Shown here piece after piece: positions 25,586 through 36,065 of a stretch of 64,000 nt of DNA (within the stretch, counting starts at the first letter, position 1; every line of letters starts with the position of its first letter). A program made the position numbers and the translations under genes. The notes beneath the pieces were generated by a model. It saw only the letters and a list, made by a program, of their open reading frames with translations. It did not search any database and had not been told where the DNA came from. This DNA is from Oryctolagus cuniculus (lineage: Eukaryota; Chordata; Mammalia; Lagomorpha; Leporidae): assembly GCF_964237555.1 (NCBI RefSeq), contig NC_091435.1, positions 75,632,873 through 75,696,872 on the forward strand. The letters run 5' to 3'.

Positions 25586-25775
25586 GGACTTTAAAAAGTT
25601 CATGGAAAATAGAATTAAAAGGTAAGTTTATTTTGATGCAAAACATTTTGAAATCCAACCATATAAGGGATTCTCAAGTGAATACTGTAAAAAATGTATG
25701 CAAGGATCCAAAAATTTTTGCACCAAAATTAATTTATAATTCATTTCCCATGAATCTTTTGAAGTACCCTCATGT
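25586..25775. mobile_element. Palindromic MITE-like element
   Basis: GGACTTTAAAAAGTTCATGG at the left end and CCCATGAATCTTTTGAAGTACC at the right end are imperfect inverted repeats. The interior holds GGTAAGTTTATTTTGATGC and the matching complement-like GCACCAAAATTAATTTATAA. The longer of two related copies in TEX55 introns; the shorter is at 10875-10992. Confidence 0.55.
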
Positions 25776-25825
25776 ACGTTTTTTTTTTTTTTTTTTGGTT
25801 AGTTATTGGGATTTTTTTTAAAACT

Positions 25826-26270
25826 AAAGGACTTTATAGAGCAGTTTTAGGTTTACAGATAATTTTCCTGGAAAGTTCAGTGAATTCCATTTACCACCTT
25901 ACTCTTCTCACATGTAATTGCCCCATTATTAACACCTTGCCTTAGTGTAGTAAACTTCTTTCAATTGATGAGCCAATATGGACACACTATTATTAAGTAA
26001 AGTCCATAGATTACATTAGTGCTACATCTCTCTTTATGTTGTACATCCCATGGGTTCTGAAAAATGTGTATGACATTTGTCTGTCATTACATTCTCACAC
26101 AGAACACAGCCATTGCCCTGCTCATGCTGTTAATATTTTAGTGGTTTTCCCAGAGATTATAACATATATCCTTGAATTATCAAGGTCTAAATTATCTGTT
26201 CCAGTTAGGGTCGAGAATTTCTTCATGTTAAGTCTCTCTATATTTTAACCTCACAAAGTATGTTAATTCC
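25826..26270 (-). mobile_element. Ancient L1 3' UTR
   Basis: Antisense match by eye to an old L1 3' UTR: TTTACAGATAATTTTCC, GCCCCATTATTAACACC, GATGAGCCAATATGGACAC, AAAGTCCATAGATTACATTAG and TGTTGTACATCCCATGGG. It ends about 50 bp before TEX55 exon 4. Confidence 0.6.
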
Positions 26271-26320
26271 AAGTAGAACAAAAATTGCAAGTGGAAAAAA
26301 TTCTTTTTCATTTTCCTTAG

Positions 26321-26356
26321 GTACAGGAAATGATGAAAAACAGAGGCAAAATCTGA
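26321..26356 (+). CDS. TEX55: TEX55 last coding exon
   Basis: After a TTTTCATTTTCCTTAG acceptor the frame reads VQEMMKNRGKI and then TGA (26354-26356). It joins phase 0 to exon 3 as ...FMLRQ|VQEMMKNR, which completes the docking-domain helix and agrees with the C-terminus I recall for human TEX55. Intron 3 is about 14.8 kb, swollen by L1 insertions. The 3' UTR continues to a likely polyadenylation site near 26515. Only the splice model reveals this exon. Confidence 0.85.
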   Translation, partial: VQEMMKNRGKI

Positions 26357-26494
26357 AACCTGCTAAGAACGAATCTCTCTTCAGTACTGTTTACCATCAT
26401 CAGTGTCAGTAATATGCTGTGTTTCCCATTGTGAAAAAATGGCTTCGGAAAAAGCACTAGTGATGACTCTGACTAAATAAGTTCTTAATTTTTA

Positions 26495-26500
26495 AATAAA
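26495..26500 (+). promoter_or_regulatory. TEX55: TEX55 polyadenylation signal (AATAAA)
   Basis: A canonical hexamer 139 bp after the TEX55 stop codon. It is the first perfect AATAAA after exon 4 and lies before the next SINE, so it is the likely 3' end of the transcript. Confidence 0.6.
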
Positions 26501-26665
26501 CAGCTATAGGAAATATTTGTAAAAATCACATAACGGTTACAGATATCTCTAGCTAATCATATTAAAATATATACATTTTACTTCTCCATGCAATGATGTT
26601 TCATTACTCATTCCCCCAAAGCCATGAACAGTAACAGGTGCACAAATCTATAATAAAATACGAGA

Positions 26666-26987
26666 TGGGGCCAGAATCATGGCTTAGTGAGTTAAGCTGC
26701 CACCTGCAACACTGGCATCCCATATGAGTGCCAATTGGAGCCTCTGCTACTCCACTCCCCGTCCAGCTCCCTGCTAATGTGCCTGGGAAAATAACAGAAG
26801 ATGACCCAAGTATTTGGGCCCTTGCACCCTCTTGGGAAACCAGGATAAAGCTCCTGGATCCAGCTTGGCCCAGCCCTGACTATTGTGGCCATTTGGGGAG
26901 TGAACCAGCATGGATGATTTCTATCTCTCTTTCTCTCCCTGTGACTCTACCTTTCAAACAAATAAATAAATCTTAAAAAAAAAAACA
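26666..26987 (+). mobile_element. C-type SINE
   Basis: Sense copy: GGGGCCAGAATCATGGCTTAG head, GTTAAGCTGCCACC, GCTAATGTGCCTGGGAAA core, ATTTGGGGAGTGAACCAGC and an AACAAATAAATAAATCTT-A tail. Confidence 0.9.
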
Positions 26988-28504
26988 CTACATATAGCAA
27001 TATATATGTACTCATGAAACATAAAAATCTATCATATCCCTAAGCTGTTTATGAAATTTTCAACCAGAAAATGGTGTAGAAAATAACTTATAAGAGCAAT
27101 TTTTATTTCCTTCATGGAAGATTATTGTTGTAACAGCTTTTTGATGTTTCTGAATACCTATAACATATCTTTACTATTTTTCTCTTTATATTATGCCACT
27201 AATGGATGTGATTTCATCTTCTAGGGATAGCTCACTTCTAATTTTTAACCTTTGGCAAAACTCAAATATATTATACTGCTCTGTATACATCTGTGGGCAA
27301 GGCAGAATGTCACTTCCTCCTTACCTTTATCCCCTGAAGAGTAACCACATAATGTGGGATGTGTAACCAGTCCAACTTGTATTTCAAAGCAAAAAAAAAA
27401 AAAAAATGTTGAACTTGGTCTGTCTGGTATGAGAGTATCTGCACAGAAAACATAACTGTGATGATCATCTGATATTACTGTTGTGAGTGAAACCTTTCAT
27501 TTAATTTCTCTTTGAGTATTTAAACAGACTTGATTCTTTGTATTGTTTAATGACTTGGTGTAACTATTTTATTACAATTGATTAAGCTTCTGTTTGAATA
27601 TCACCCACAAACCCTGCTTTTTTATATATCCTCTTTTCATTTCTCATAATTATACAAAAAGATCTCCTTATAACCCCCAAGATTATGTAGGTTTTTTCCT
27701 TCTATCAGTTGTCTACAAAATGTGCATGTGATCAGACTCAGTAAATGTTCCCCACTCAGACAGATAAGTACCTCGTCTGTTGATTGTGGGCTGGCAGACC
27801 TAGGTGAAAGCTGATAAACTTCACTGAGCCAATGGGAAAATAAATCCTTCAAGCATGATTATGAAGAAGGATTGATTCATATAGATAATTGAGGTGTGAG
27901 TGTCTCAGGTGTGTTAAATAAGATAATAAATGAAAAAGTACATCAGAGAGTAGAGTGACATGACTAAAGTTGTAACTCATCAGTTCATTGAACATCATAG
28001 CCCGAAGATTCAGGGGCTAATATTATTAGTCATCCAAACCTTACATGGTATCAGTAACATCTGAAATTCAGCACTGAATGTAGTGCACTGTTTTTCAGTT
28101 CTAACACCAGATAGCTTTTACACGTTTGTAAAAGTAGAGCCCCTTGGACTTGACCACACCAGCCACTTCAGACTTTTCCATTGGCTTTCTGTGCTGCTTC
28201 CCATAGCTGTCATTTTTGTACCTCTCCTATTGGCACAGTGCATGAGAGGAGTGGGCTGGCCATGGTTCTGTGGTCCTGTCTGAGCAGGTTTATCTGAGAA
28301 AAGAACAGAAAGAAGTAGACAGCAACCTTCAAGGTGCAGTAATGTGTTCTCTCTGCTCAAAACAAAAGCTGTCCAATGTAAAAGACCAATCAGCTGAAAA
28401 TATCCAGTATCCAGTTCTTAGTCCCTGGGCAGTGGGGAGTAGTCCCAGCCCAGGAGTAACACTAAAGCAAATGTGAGTGAAAATTGCTGACAAACAGAAA
28501 AGGA
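26988..28504. other. Intergenic sequence, nothing recognised
   Basis: About 1.5 kb between two SINEs downstream of TEX55. It is AT-rich to about 28000 and then moderately GC. No exon, RNA gene or named repeat could be supported. Confidence 0.4.
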
Positions 28505-28505
28505 A

Positions 28506-28797
28506 TGGGGAGGCGCTGTGGCATAGTGGGTTAAGCCACTGTGCAGCACCAGCATCCCATATGTGTGCTGGTTCAAGTCCAGGCTGTCCCCACTTAAATC
28601 CAGCTCTCTGCTAATGTGCCTGGGAAAGCAGCGGAGGATGGCCCAAGTCCTTGGGCTCCTGCACCCATGTGGGAGACCCAGAAGCAGCTCCTGGTTCCTG
28701 GCTTTGGCCTGGCCCAGCCTTGGCCATTGTGACCATTTAGGAAGTGAACTAGAGGATGGAAGATCTCTCTCTGTCTCTCCCTTTCACTCTGTAACTC
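28506..28797 (+). mobile_element. C-type SINE, tail-truncated
   Basis: GGGAGGCGCTGTGGCATAGTG head through the CTAATGTGCCTGGGAAAGC core and TCTCTCTGTCTCTCC tract. It stops after CTCTGTAACTC without the usual AAATAAAT tail. Confidence 0.9.
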
Positions 28798-28984
28798 CAA
28801 GAGGATGAGGGGAATCTTAGAGGTGGCCCTTTCCAGAATTCCTTTCAGAAATGACTGAAGCCATGGATGGTCATGTTGAATAGAAGTTTCAATGTCAGGG
28901 TAACAACATATGGAAAAGCATGAATTCCCTTGAAGAAATCCTTCAAGGATGCTCATGAAGGACTTACTCAAAAAGATATGCAAG

Positions 28985-29346
28985 ATGGCCGGTGCCACGG
29001 CTCACTAGGCTAATCCTCCGCCTGCAGCCCCGGCACCCCGGGTGCTAGTCCCGGTACCCCGGGTGCTAGTCCCGGTTGGGGCACCGGTTCTGTCCTGGTT
29101 GCTCCTCTTCCAGTCCAGCTCTCTGCTGTGGCCCAGGAGGGCAGTGGAGGATGGCCCAAGTTCTTGGGCCCTGCACCTGCATGGGAGACCAAGAGGAAGC
29201 ACCTGGCTCCTGGCTTCGGATCGGCACAGCGTGCTGGCCAAAGTGGCCATTTGGAGGGTGAACCAATGGAAAGAAGACCTTTCTCTCTGTCTGTCTGTCT
29301 ATCTCTCTATCTCTATCTCTAACTCTGCCTGTCAAAAAAAAAAAAA
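28985..29346 (+). mobile_element. Young-type C SINE with internal duplication
   Basis: Sense copy of the GGCTCACTAGGCTAATCCTC subfamily, ending in CTGCCTGTC and poly(A). AAAGATATGCAAG on both sides is the target duplication. The head carries CCCCGGGTGCTAGTCCCGGT twice in tandem (about 29035-29075), in the region that corresponds to the polymerase III B box. Confidence 0.94.
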
Positions 29347-29616
29347 AGATATGCAAGGTGTACATGTCTCAAGTTCATTGCATAAGATAATAAATATAAA
29401 AGCACTTAGGACAGTGCTTGGCATCACTACCCTAATTATTTTAGAAGTAGCACTCTCAACACTAGTAATACTAGATTTTACCCAAGCCATCCTGGTTCCC
29501 TTTCCATCACTCCATTCACCAGCCATACCAGTTTCCTCACGATAATAAAAAGTGAAGGTGTTAGAGTCATTTTCCCTGGGCCTATCACCTCCCCTCTTCC
29601 ATTTAAAGAAGAAGCA

Positions 29617-29915
29617 TGGGACAGGCATTCAGCATGCAGTTAAGACACTGCTTGGGATGCCCACATCCTATATTGGAGTACCTGAGTTCAAGCTGCAGTT
29701 CTGCTCCAGATTCTGACTTCTTTTTAATGTACACCAGAAGGCGACAAGGAGTTAGGTCCCTGCCACCCACACGGGAGACCCAGATTGTGTTCCTAGCTCC
29801 TGGCTTCAGCCTGGCTCAGCCCCAGCTATTGAAGTCATCTGGGGAGTGAACCCACAGATGGGAGCTCTCTGTTTCAGTCTCTCTGCCTTTCAAATAAATT
29901 AAAGAAAAAAAATTT
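29617..29915 (+). mobile_element. Old C-type SINE
   Basis: Sense copy: ACAGGCATTCAGCATGCAG head, TTAAGACACTGCTTGGGATGCC, CACCCACACGGGAGACCC and a CTTTCAAATAAATT-A tail. It is diverged from consensus. Confidence 0.85.
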
Positions 29916-29956
29916 TTAAATGACAACTTTCTTGTATATGGGTGAAATCAACTTTT

Positions 29957-30293
29957 TTAAAAAGTATTTTTATTTGAAAGGCAGGGAGTTACAGAGAGGC
30001 AGAGGCAGAAAGAGAGAAAGAGAAAGAGAGAGAGAGTCTTCCATCAGCTGGTTCACTCCCCAAATGGCTGCAACAGCTGGAGCTGGGCAGATCCGAAGTA
30101 GGAGCCTGGAGCTTCTTGTGGGTCTCCTATGTGGGAGCAGGGGCCCAAGGACTTGGGTCATCCTCTACTGCTTCCCAGGCCATAGCAGAGAGCTGGATCA
30201 GAAGTGGAATAGCTGAGACTTGAACCAGCACCCATATGGGATGCCAGCACTGCAGGCAGCGGCTTTACCTGCTATGCCACAGTGCTGGCCCCA
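29957..30293 (-). mobile_element. C-type SINE
   Basis: Reverse copy from TTTTTATTTGAAAGGCAGG and an AG-rich tract, through CAGGCCATAGCAGAGAGC, to GCCACAGTGCTGGCCCC. Confidence 0.92.
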
Positions 30294-30295
30294 AA

Positions 30296-30639
30296 ATTAA
30301 CTTGTTTTTATTTGATTTTTATTTAGAGCCCTGTCCAATATTCCTGCTGTACTGTGATAAATTACTTTTTATTTGCTGAATTCTTTATTTAGTGGAGCCA
30401 TAAGCCTTTGTCTATAAAGTAGATTTAAAACGTTATCTCAGTAATTTGAAATGGAAAAATAGAATAAATATAACATCAACGGTCATTAGGGAAATGTAAA
30501 TTAAAACTACATTGAAAAACCACTTCATATTCAGTAGAATGGCTATGATCATGAGACAGACAATAACAAGAATTGGCAAGGATGTGATAAAATTGGATCC
30601 TGCATACACCGCTGGTAGGAATGTAAGATAGTGTAGCTG
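30296..30639 (+). mobile_element. Older L1 fragment(s), left part
   Basis: 30296-30455 looks like an L1 3' end (GAATTCTTTATTTAGTGGAGC, TATAAAGTAGATTTAAAAC). 30468-30639 is a late-ORF2 fragment (GGAATGTAAGATAGTG). That fragment continues at 33883, after the young L1 that inserted into it. Confidence 0.6.
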
Positions 30640-30728
30640 ATTTTTGTGCATTGATTTTATACCCTGCTACTTTGCCAAAATCTTCTATGAGTTCCAATAA
30701 TCTCTTAGTAGAGTTCTTTGGGTCCGCT

Positions 30729-32348
30729 AAATAAAAAATCAACAGCCTTTGTATACACAGGCAATGCCATGGCTGAGGAAGAACTTCTAAGATCAATCCC
30801 ATTCACAATAGCTACAAAAACAATCAAATACCTTGGAATAAACTTAATCAAGGACGTTCAAGATCTCTACGATGAAAATTACAAAACCTTAAAGAAAGAA
30901 ATAGAAGAAGATACCAAGAAATGGAAAAATCTTCCATGCTCATGGATTGGAAGAATCAATATCATCAAAATGTCCATTCTCCCAAAAGCAATTTATAGAT
31001 TCAATGCAATCCCAATCAAGATACCAAAGACATTCTTCTCAGATCTGGAAAAAAATGATGCTGAAATTCATATGGAGACACAGGAGACCTCGAATAGCTA
31101 AAGCAATCTTGTACAACAAAAACAAAGCTGGAGGCATCACAATACCAGATTTCAGGACATACTACAGGGCAGTTGTAATCAAAACAGCATGGTACTGGTA
31201 CAGAAACAGATGGATAGACCAATGGAACAGAATTGAAACACCAGAAATCAATCCAAACATCTACAGCCAACTCATATTTGATCAAGGATCCAAAACCAAT
31301 CCCTGGAGTAAAGACAGTCTATTCAATAAATGGTGCTGGGAAAATTGGATTTCCACATGCAGAAGCATGAAGCAAGACACCTACCTTTCACCTTACACAA
31401 AAATCCACTCAACATGGATTAAAGACTTAAATCTATGACCTGACACCATCAAATTATTAGAGAGCATTGGAAAAACCCTGCAAGATATAGGTACTGCAAT
31501 GACTTCTTGGAAAACACCCCAGAAGCACAGGCAGTCAGAGCCAAAATCAACTATTGGGATTGCATCAAATTGAGAAGTTTCTGTACTGCAAAAGAAACAG
31601 GAAAGTGAAGAGACAACCGACAGAATGGGAAAATATATTTGCAAACTATGCAACTGATAAAGGGTTAATAACCAGAATCTACAAAGAGATCAAGAAACTC
31701 CACAACATCAAAACAAACAACCCACTTAAGAGATGGGCCAAGGACCTCAATAGACATTTTTCAAAAGAGGAAATCCAAATGGCCAACAGGCACATGAAAA
31801 AATGTTCAAGATCACTAGCAATCAGGGAAATGCAAATAAAAACCACAATGAGGTTTCACCTCACCCCGGTTAGAATGGCTCACATTCAGAAATCTACCAA
31901 CAACAGATGCTGGCGAGGATGTGGGGAAAAAGGGACACTAACCCACTGTTGGTGGGAATGCAAACTGGTCAAGCCACTATGGAAGTCAGTTTGGAGATTC
32001 CTCAGAAACCTGAAGATAACCCTACCATTCAACCCAGCCATCCCACTCCTTGCAATTTACCCAAAGGAAATTAAATTGGCAAACAAACAAGCTGTCTGCA
32101 CATTCATGTTTATTGCAGCTCAATTCACAATAGCTAAGACATGGAACCAACCTAAATGCCCATCAACAGTAGACTGGATAAAGAAATTATGGGACATGTA
32201 CTCTATAGAATACTATACAGCAGTCAAAAACAACGAAACCCGGTCATTTGCAACAAGATGGAGGAATTTGGAAAACATCATGCTGAGTGAATTGAGCCAG
32301 TCCCAAAGGGACAAATATCATATGTTCTCCCTGATCGGCGACTACTAA
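30729..32348 (+). pseudogene. L1 ORF2 C-terminal half, frameshifted
   Basis: Three overlapping open stretches (about 30766-31101, 30947-31438, 31554-32348) together follow the L1 ORF2 order. They cover the part after the reverse-transcriptase palm, a connecting segment, and the C-terminal cysteine-rich segment around 31905-31960. At least one frameshift near 31080 and an in-frame stop near 31437 break it. The final frame ends with GDY-stop. Catalytic reverse-transcriptase residues and the endonuclease lie upstream and are absent. Confidence 0.82.
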
Positions 32349-32850
32349 CTGAATACCAAGGGGGAAACTTGTTGAAATGAAATGGACACTATGAGAAACA
32401 GTGACTTGATCAGCTCTTGTCCTGACGGTTGATGTACAATGTAATACTTTATCCATTTTAGTATTTTTTTTTGTTCTAGTACCATTGGTTGAACTCTGTA
32501 ATTAATACACAATTATTCTTAGGTGTTTAAATTTTAACTGAAAAGTGATCCCTGTTAGGAATTTGGAAAACATTATGCTGAGTGTAATAAGCCAATCCCA
32601 AAGGGACAAATACCACTTGTTCTCCTTGATAGGTGACAACTAACTGAGCACCAAAAAGGAAATCTGTTAAAGTGAAATGAACACTATGAGAAACAGTGAA
32701 TTGATCAGCCCTCACCCTGACTGTTGATGAGCAACTTGATATGTTATCCCTCTTAGTATTTTTTTTTGTTTGTTCTACTTAATACTTTTGGTTGAATACT
32801 GTAATCAATACACAATTCTTCTTAAGTGCTGAAGCTTAACGGAAAAGTGA
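32268..32850 (+). repeat. Tandem duplication at L1 ORF2 end / 3' UTR
   Basis: 32268-32555 and 32559-32850 are two diverged direct copies of one unit of about 290 bp. Shared landmarks include ATTTGGAAAACAT..ATGCTGAGTG, CCAAAGGGACAAATA, CACTATGAGAAACAGTGA.TTGATCAGC and AATACACAATT.TTCTTA. The first copy includes the end of ORF2. The second is wholly in the 3' UTR and has lost coding sense. Confidence 0.85.
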
Positions 32851-33282
32851 TTGCTGTTAAATGTAAGAGTGGGAATAAGAGAGGGAAGAGATGTGCAATT
32901 TGGGACATGCTCAAGCTGACTTACCTCAAACGGTAGAGTTAAAAACATACCAGGGGATTCCAATTCAATCCCATCAAGGTGGCATGTACCAATGCCATCT
33001 CACTAGTCCCAGTGATCAATTTCTGTTCACAATTGGTCATAATGATAGGACTAAGAACCAAAGGGATCACAGAAACAAAAATAGTGTCTGCAAATACTAG
33101 CTGATAGAATAAAAAAGGGAGAGAATGATCCAACATGGGAAGTGAGATACACAGCAGACCCATAGAATGGCAGATGTCTTAAACAGCACTCTGGCCTCAG
33201 AATCAGCCCTTAAGGCATGCGGATCCGGCTGAAAAGCTCATGAGACTATTTCAGGCATGGAAAGCCAAGACACTCTGGGGGC

Positions 33283-33313
<31 letters not shown>

Positions 33314-33882
33314 AAATGAAAGATCTCCACGAGTGAGATCCCAGTGGAAAGAATGGGTCATCAAAGAAGGAGGTACCTTTCTCTGAAGGGAGGATAGAAC
33401 TTCCACTTTGACCATGGCCTTGTCTAAATATGATCAGAGTCAGTGAACTCAGGGGGCTTCCATAGCCTTGGCAGCTCATGACAAGAGCCTAGGTTGATTA
33501 CTGAGGCCATAAACAAGAGTGTCAATTTGTTAAGTCAACAACAGGAGTCACTGTGCACTTACTACTCATGTAGGATCTTTGTCCTTAGTGTGTTGTACAT
33601 TGAGATTTAATGCTATAACTAGTACTCAAACAGTATTTTTCACTTTATGTTTCTGTGTGGGAGCAAACTGTTGAAATCTTTACTTAATGTATGCTAAACT
33701 GATCTTCTGTATATAAAGAGAATTGAAAATGAATCTTGATGTGAATGAAAGGGGAAAGGGAGTGGGAAAGGGGAGGGTTGCGGGTGGGAGGGACGTTATG
33801 GGGGGGAAGCCATTGTAATCCATAAGCTGTACTTTGGAAATTTATATTCATTAAATAAAAGTTTGAAAGCAAAAAAAAAAAT

Positions 33883-34750
33883 ATAATGTAGCTGCTTTAG
33901 AAAACAATTTGGCAATTCTTTTGAAAAAGTTGAACATTGTGTTATCATATGACCCAATAATTCCCTATCTATGTATGGATTAGGTATACTAAAGAGAATT
34001 GAAAACATATTGCCTGGGGCAGGCATCATGCTGCAATGAGTTAGGCTGCTGCCTGCAACACTGACATCCTATATTGGAGAGCAGCTTTGAGTTCCAGCTG
34101 GTACACTTCCAATCCAGCTCCCTGCTAATGTTCATGGGAAGGCAGCAAAGGGTGGCCCATGTACTTGGGCCTGTGCCACCCACATGGGAGACCTGGATGG
34201 AGTTTCAGTCACCCAGCTTTGACCTGGACCAGACCTGGTTGTTGAAGCCATATGGGGAGTTAACCAGTAGATGGAAGATCTCTTTCTCTCTCTCTTCCAA
34301 ATAAATAAAAATATGTATATCCATACTAAAACTTGCACATAGGTGTACATAACACCATTCATGATAACCCAAAAGTGTATATAACCCAAATGTCTATGAA
34401 CTTTTGAATAAATGAATTTTAAAATGTTGTGTCTACATACAATGCAATAGTATTCAGCCTTAAAAGGTAAGGAAATCCTGCCACATATTATAACATAGAT
34501 AAAACTTGAAGACATTATGCTAAATAAAATAAGCCAATTACAAACATTGCCTGATTCTACAAAATGAGGTATTTAAAGCAGTAAAATTCATAAAAGCATT
34601 ATTCAGTAGTAACTGTCCATTTTGCAAGATGGAAACGTTGTGGATATTTATTGCACCATAATATAAACATACTTAACACTACTGAATTGCACATTTAAAG
34701 TGGTTACGATAGTAAGTTTTATGTTATGTAGTTTTTACTATAATCAAAAT
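33883..34750 (+). mobile_element. Older L1 fragment, right part
   Basis: This continues the ORF2/3' UTR fragment interrupted at 30639: TAGCTGCTTTAGAAAACAATTTGGC, CCAATAATTCC, and after the embedded SINE CAATAGTATTCAGCC and ATTATGCTAAATAAAATAAGCC. Strongly diverged. Confidence 0.6.
34014..34313 (+). mobile_element. Old C-type SINE
   Basis: GGGGCAGGCATCATGCTGC head, GTTAGGCTGCTGCC, CCCACATGGGAGACC, CATATGGGGAGTTAACCAG and CCAAATAAATAAA tail. Inserted in the older L1. Confidence 0.85.
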
Positions 34751-34753
34751 TGT

Positions 34754-35108
34754 TGGGGCCGGCGCCGCGGCTCACTAGGCTAATCCTCCGCCTAGCGGTG
34801 CCGGCACACCGGGTTCTAGTCCCGGTAGGGGCACCGGATTCTGTCCCGGTTGCCCCTCTTCCAGGCCAGCTCTCTGCTGTGGCCAGGGAGTGCAGTGGAG
34901 GATGGCCCAGGTGCTTGGGCCCTGTACCCCATGGGAGACCAGGAAAAGCACCTGGCTCCTGGCTCCTGCCATCGGATCAGCGCGGTGCGCCGGCCGCAGC
35001 GCGCTGGCCGCGGCGGCCATTGGAGGGTGAACCAACGGCAAAAGGAAGACCTTTCTCTCTGTCTCTCTCTCTCTCACTGTCCACTCTGCCTGTCAAAAAA
35101 AAAAAAAA
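34754..35108 (+). mobile_element. Young-type C SINE with target duplication
   Basis: Close to consensus: GGCCGGCGCCGCGGCTCAC head, CTGTGGCCAGGGAGTGCAG core, CGGCGGCCATTGGAGGG and a GCCTGTC-poly(A) end. AAAATTGTTGGG flanks both sides. The high CpG content suggests a comparatively recent insertion. Confidence 0.94.
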
Positions 35109-35112
35109 TTGT

Positions 35113-35389
35113 TGGGTCAGATATCTGAAGCAGCAATTAAGATGCCATTTGGGATGCCCTCATCTGATATCAGAGTCCCTGGGTTTGAGTTCTGGTTCTA
35201 CTCCCTAATCCAATTTCCTGCTGATACACACTCCAGGAGATAGCATGTGAGGGCTAAAACTTGGTTCCCTACACCCATATGGGAAACCTATATTGAGTTC
35301 TGGGCTCCAAGCTTCAGCCTGTCCCAACCCTGGTTGTTGCAGGCATTTGAGTAGTAAACTAACAGCTAGAAAAGATTCTCTCTCATTCA

Positions 35390-35422
<33 letters not shown>

Positions 35423-35520
35423 CCCTCTCCCTTCTCCCCTCTCCCCTCTCTTCTCTCCTTCTCCCCTCCCCCTCCCCTTCCCTCTCCTTCTCTCTCCTCC
35501 CCTTTCGAATAAGATTTTTA
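35113..35520 (+). mobile_element. Old C-type SINE with expanded CT tract
   Basis: TTAAGATGCCATTTGGGATGCC, CCCATATGGGAAACC and AGTAAACTAACAGCTAG identify the SINE. Its CT stretch has expanded to more than 100 bp before the AATAAGATTTTTAAAAAAT end. Confidence 0.82.
35394..35505. repeat. Polypyrimidine tract (CT)n/(CCCCT)n
   Basis: A perfect CT dinucleotide core at about 35395-35421 followed by CCCCTCTC-type variants. It is the expanded internal CT region of the surrounding SINE and an all-pyrimidine strand over about 110 bp. Confidence 0.9.
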
Positions 35521-35575
35521 AAAAATTTTAAATTTGTGATTCAAAATGAAAACATATGACAAGCAGCTCCAATGG

Positions 35576-35690
35576 AGTGGTGAAAATGGAGGGTTGCGGG
35601 TTGGAGGGACGTTATGGGGGGGAAGCCATTGTAATCAATATTCTGTACTTTGGAAATTTATATTCATTAAATAAAAGTTAAAAAAAAGAA
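35576..35690 (+). mobile_element. L1 3'-terminal fragment
   Basis: GGAGGGACGTTATGGGGGGG to CATTAAATAAAAG and poly(A) is nearly identical to the 3' end of the L1 at 33790-33875. It is a severely 5'-truncated insertion of the same family. Confidence 0.85.
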
Positions 35691-36065
35691 AAGAAAATGG
35701 AGTCAAATGTAGAGCTGGTTGAAAATTTATAATGTACAATATTGTGCCAGGGAACTCCTAGACTCAATATGTAAGGTTGTACACAGCATCCTCCACATGT
35801 GTCTAAAATAAACACAGCAAATATCATAGTTTCCCCTTAATATTGAACATCAAAATATAATAGAGTGTTTCTTCACAGGCTTAAAAATTGAGCTATATGA
35901 TTATTTTATTTGAATATGGCTATTCCATTTAATAATTCCATGAGGTAACCATAAATGGTTATTTAAATGAGCTAAAAAAATCCCTTGCAATTGTAAGAAT
36001 CTGTTAACACTGGAATAGTTGTAGGTGTAGACGTGCTTTAAGACATACTTTAAGAAGTCATGTTG
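35691..36065. other. Unassigned intergenic sequence
   Basis: AT-rich, no frame or repeat recognised between the L1 fragment and the next SINE. Confidence 0.4.

Larger units (their letters stand above)
30640..33882 (+). mobile_element. 5'-inverted, 5'-truncated young-type L1 with target duplication
   Basis: The left end, 30640 to about 30722, is inverted ORF2 sequence. From about 30729 the element runs in sense through the rest of ORF2 (to about 32348), a 1.5 kb 3' UTR and poly(A) at 33871-33881. ATAGTGTAGCTG before and ATAATGTAGCTG after are the target duplication, which splits an older L1. The inverted and sense parts are nearly adjacent in L1 order, as twin priming produces. The 3' UTR contains a tandem duplication and an internal A28 run (33283-33310). 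Confidence 0.88.

Noticed and set aside
28500..29350. tRNA-like A/B-box sequences as genuine tRNA genes
   Set aside because: They are parts of C SINE heads, with no cloverleaf closing stem and with SINE bodies attached.
34750..35208. 152-codon frame with proline/arginine-rich protein
   Set aside because: It lies wholly in a C SINE and its CT/A tail. The same peptide patterns (PGSWL, LLFQSSSLLW) recur at every SINE copy in the window.
35394..35505. Repeated CT units as a possible CRISPR-like or satellite array
   Set aside because: No unique spacers. It is the expanded CT stretch of a SINE.
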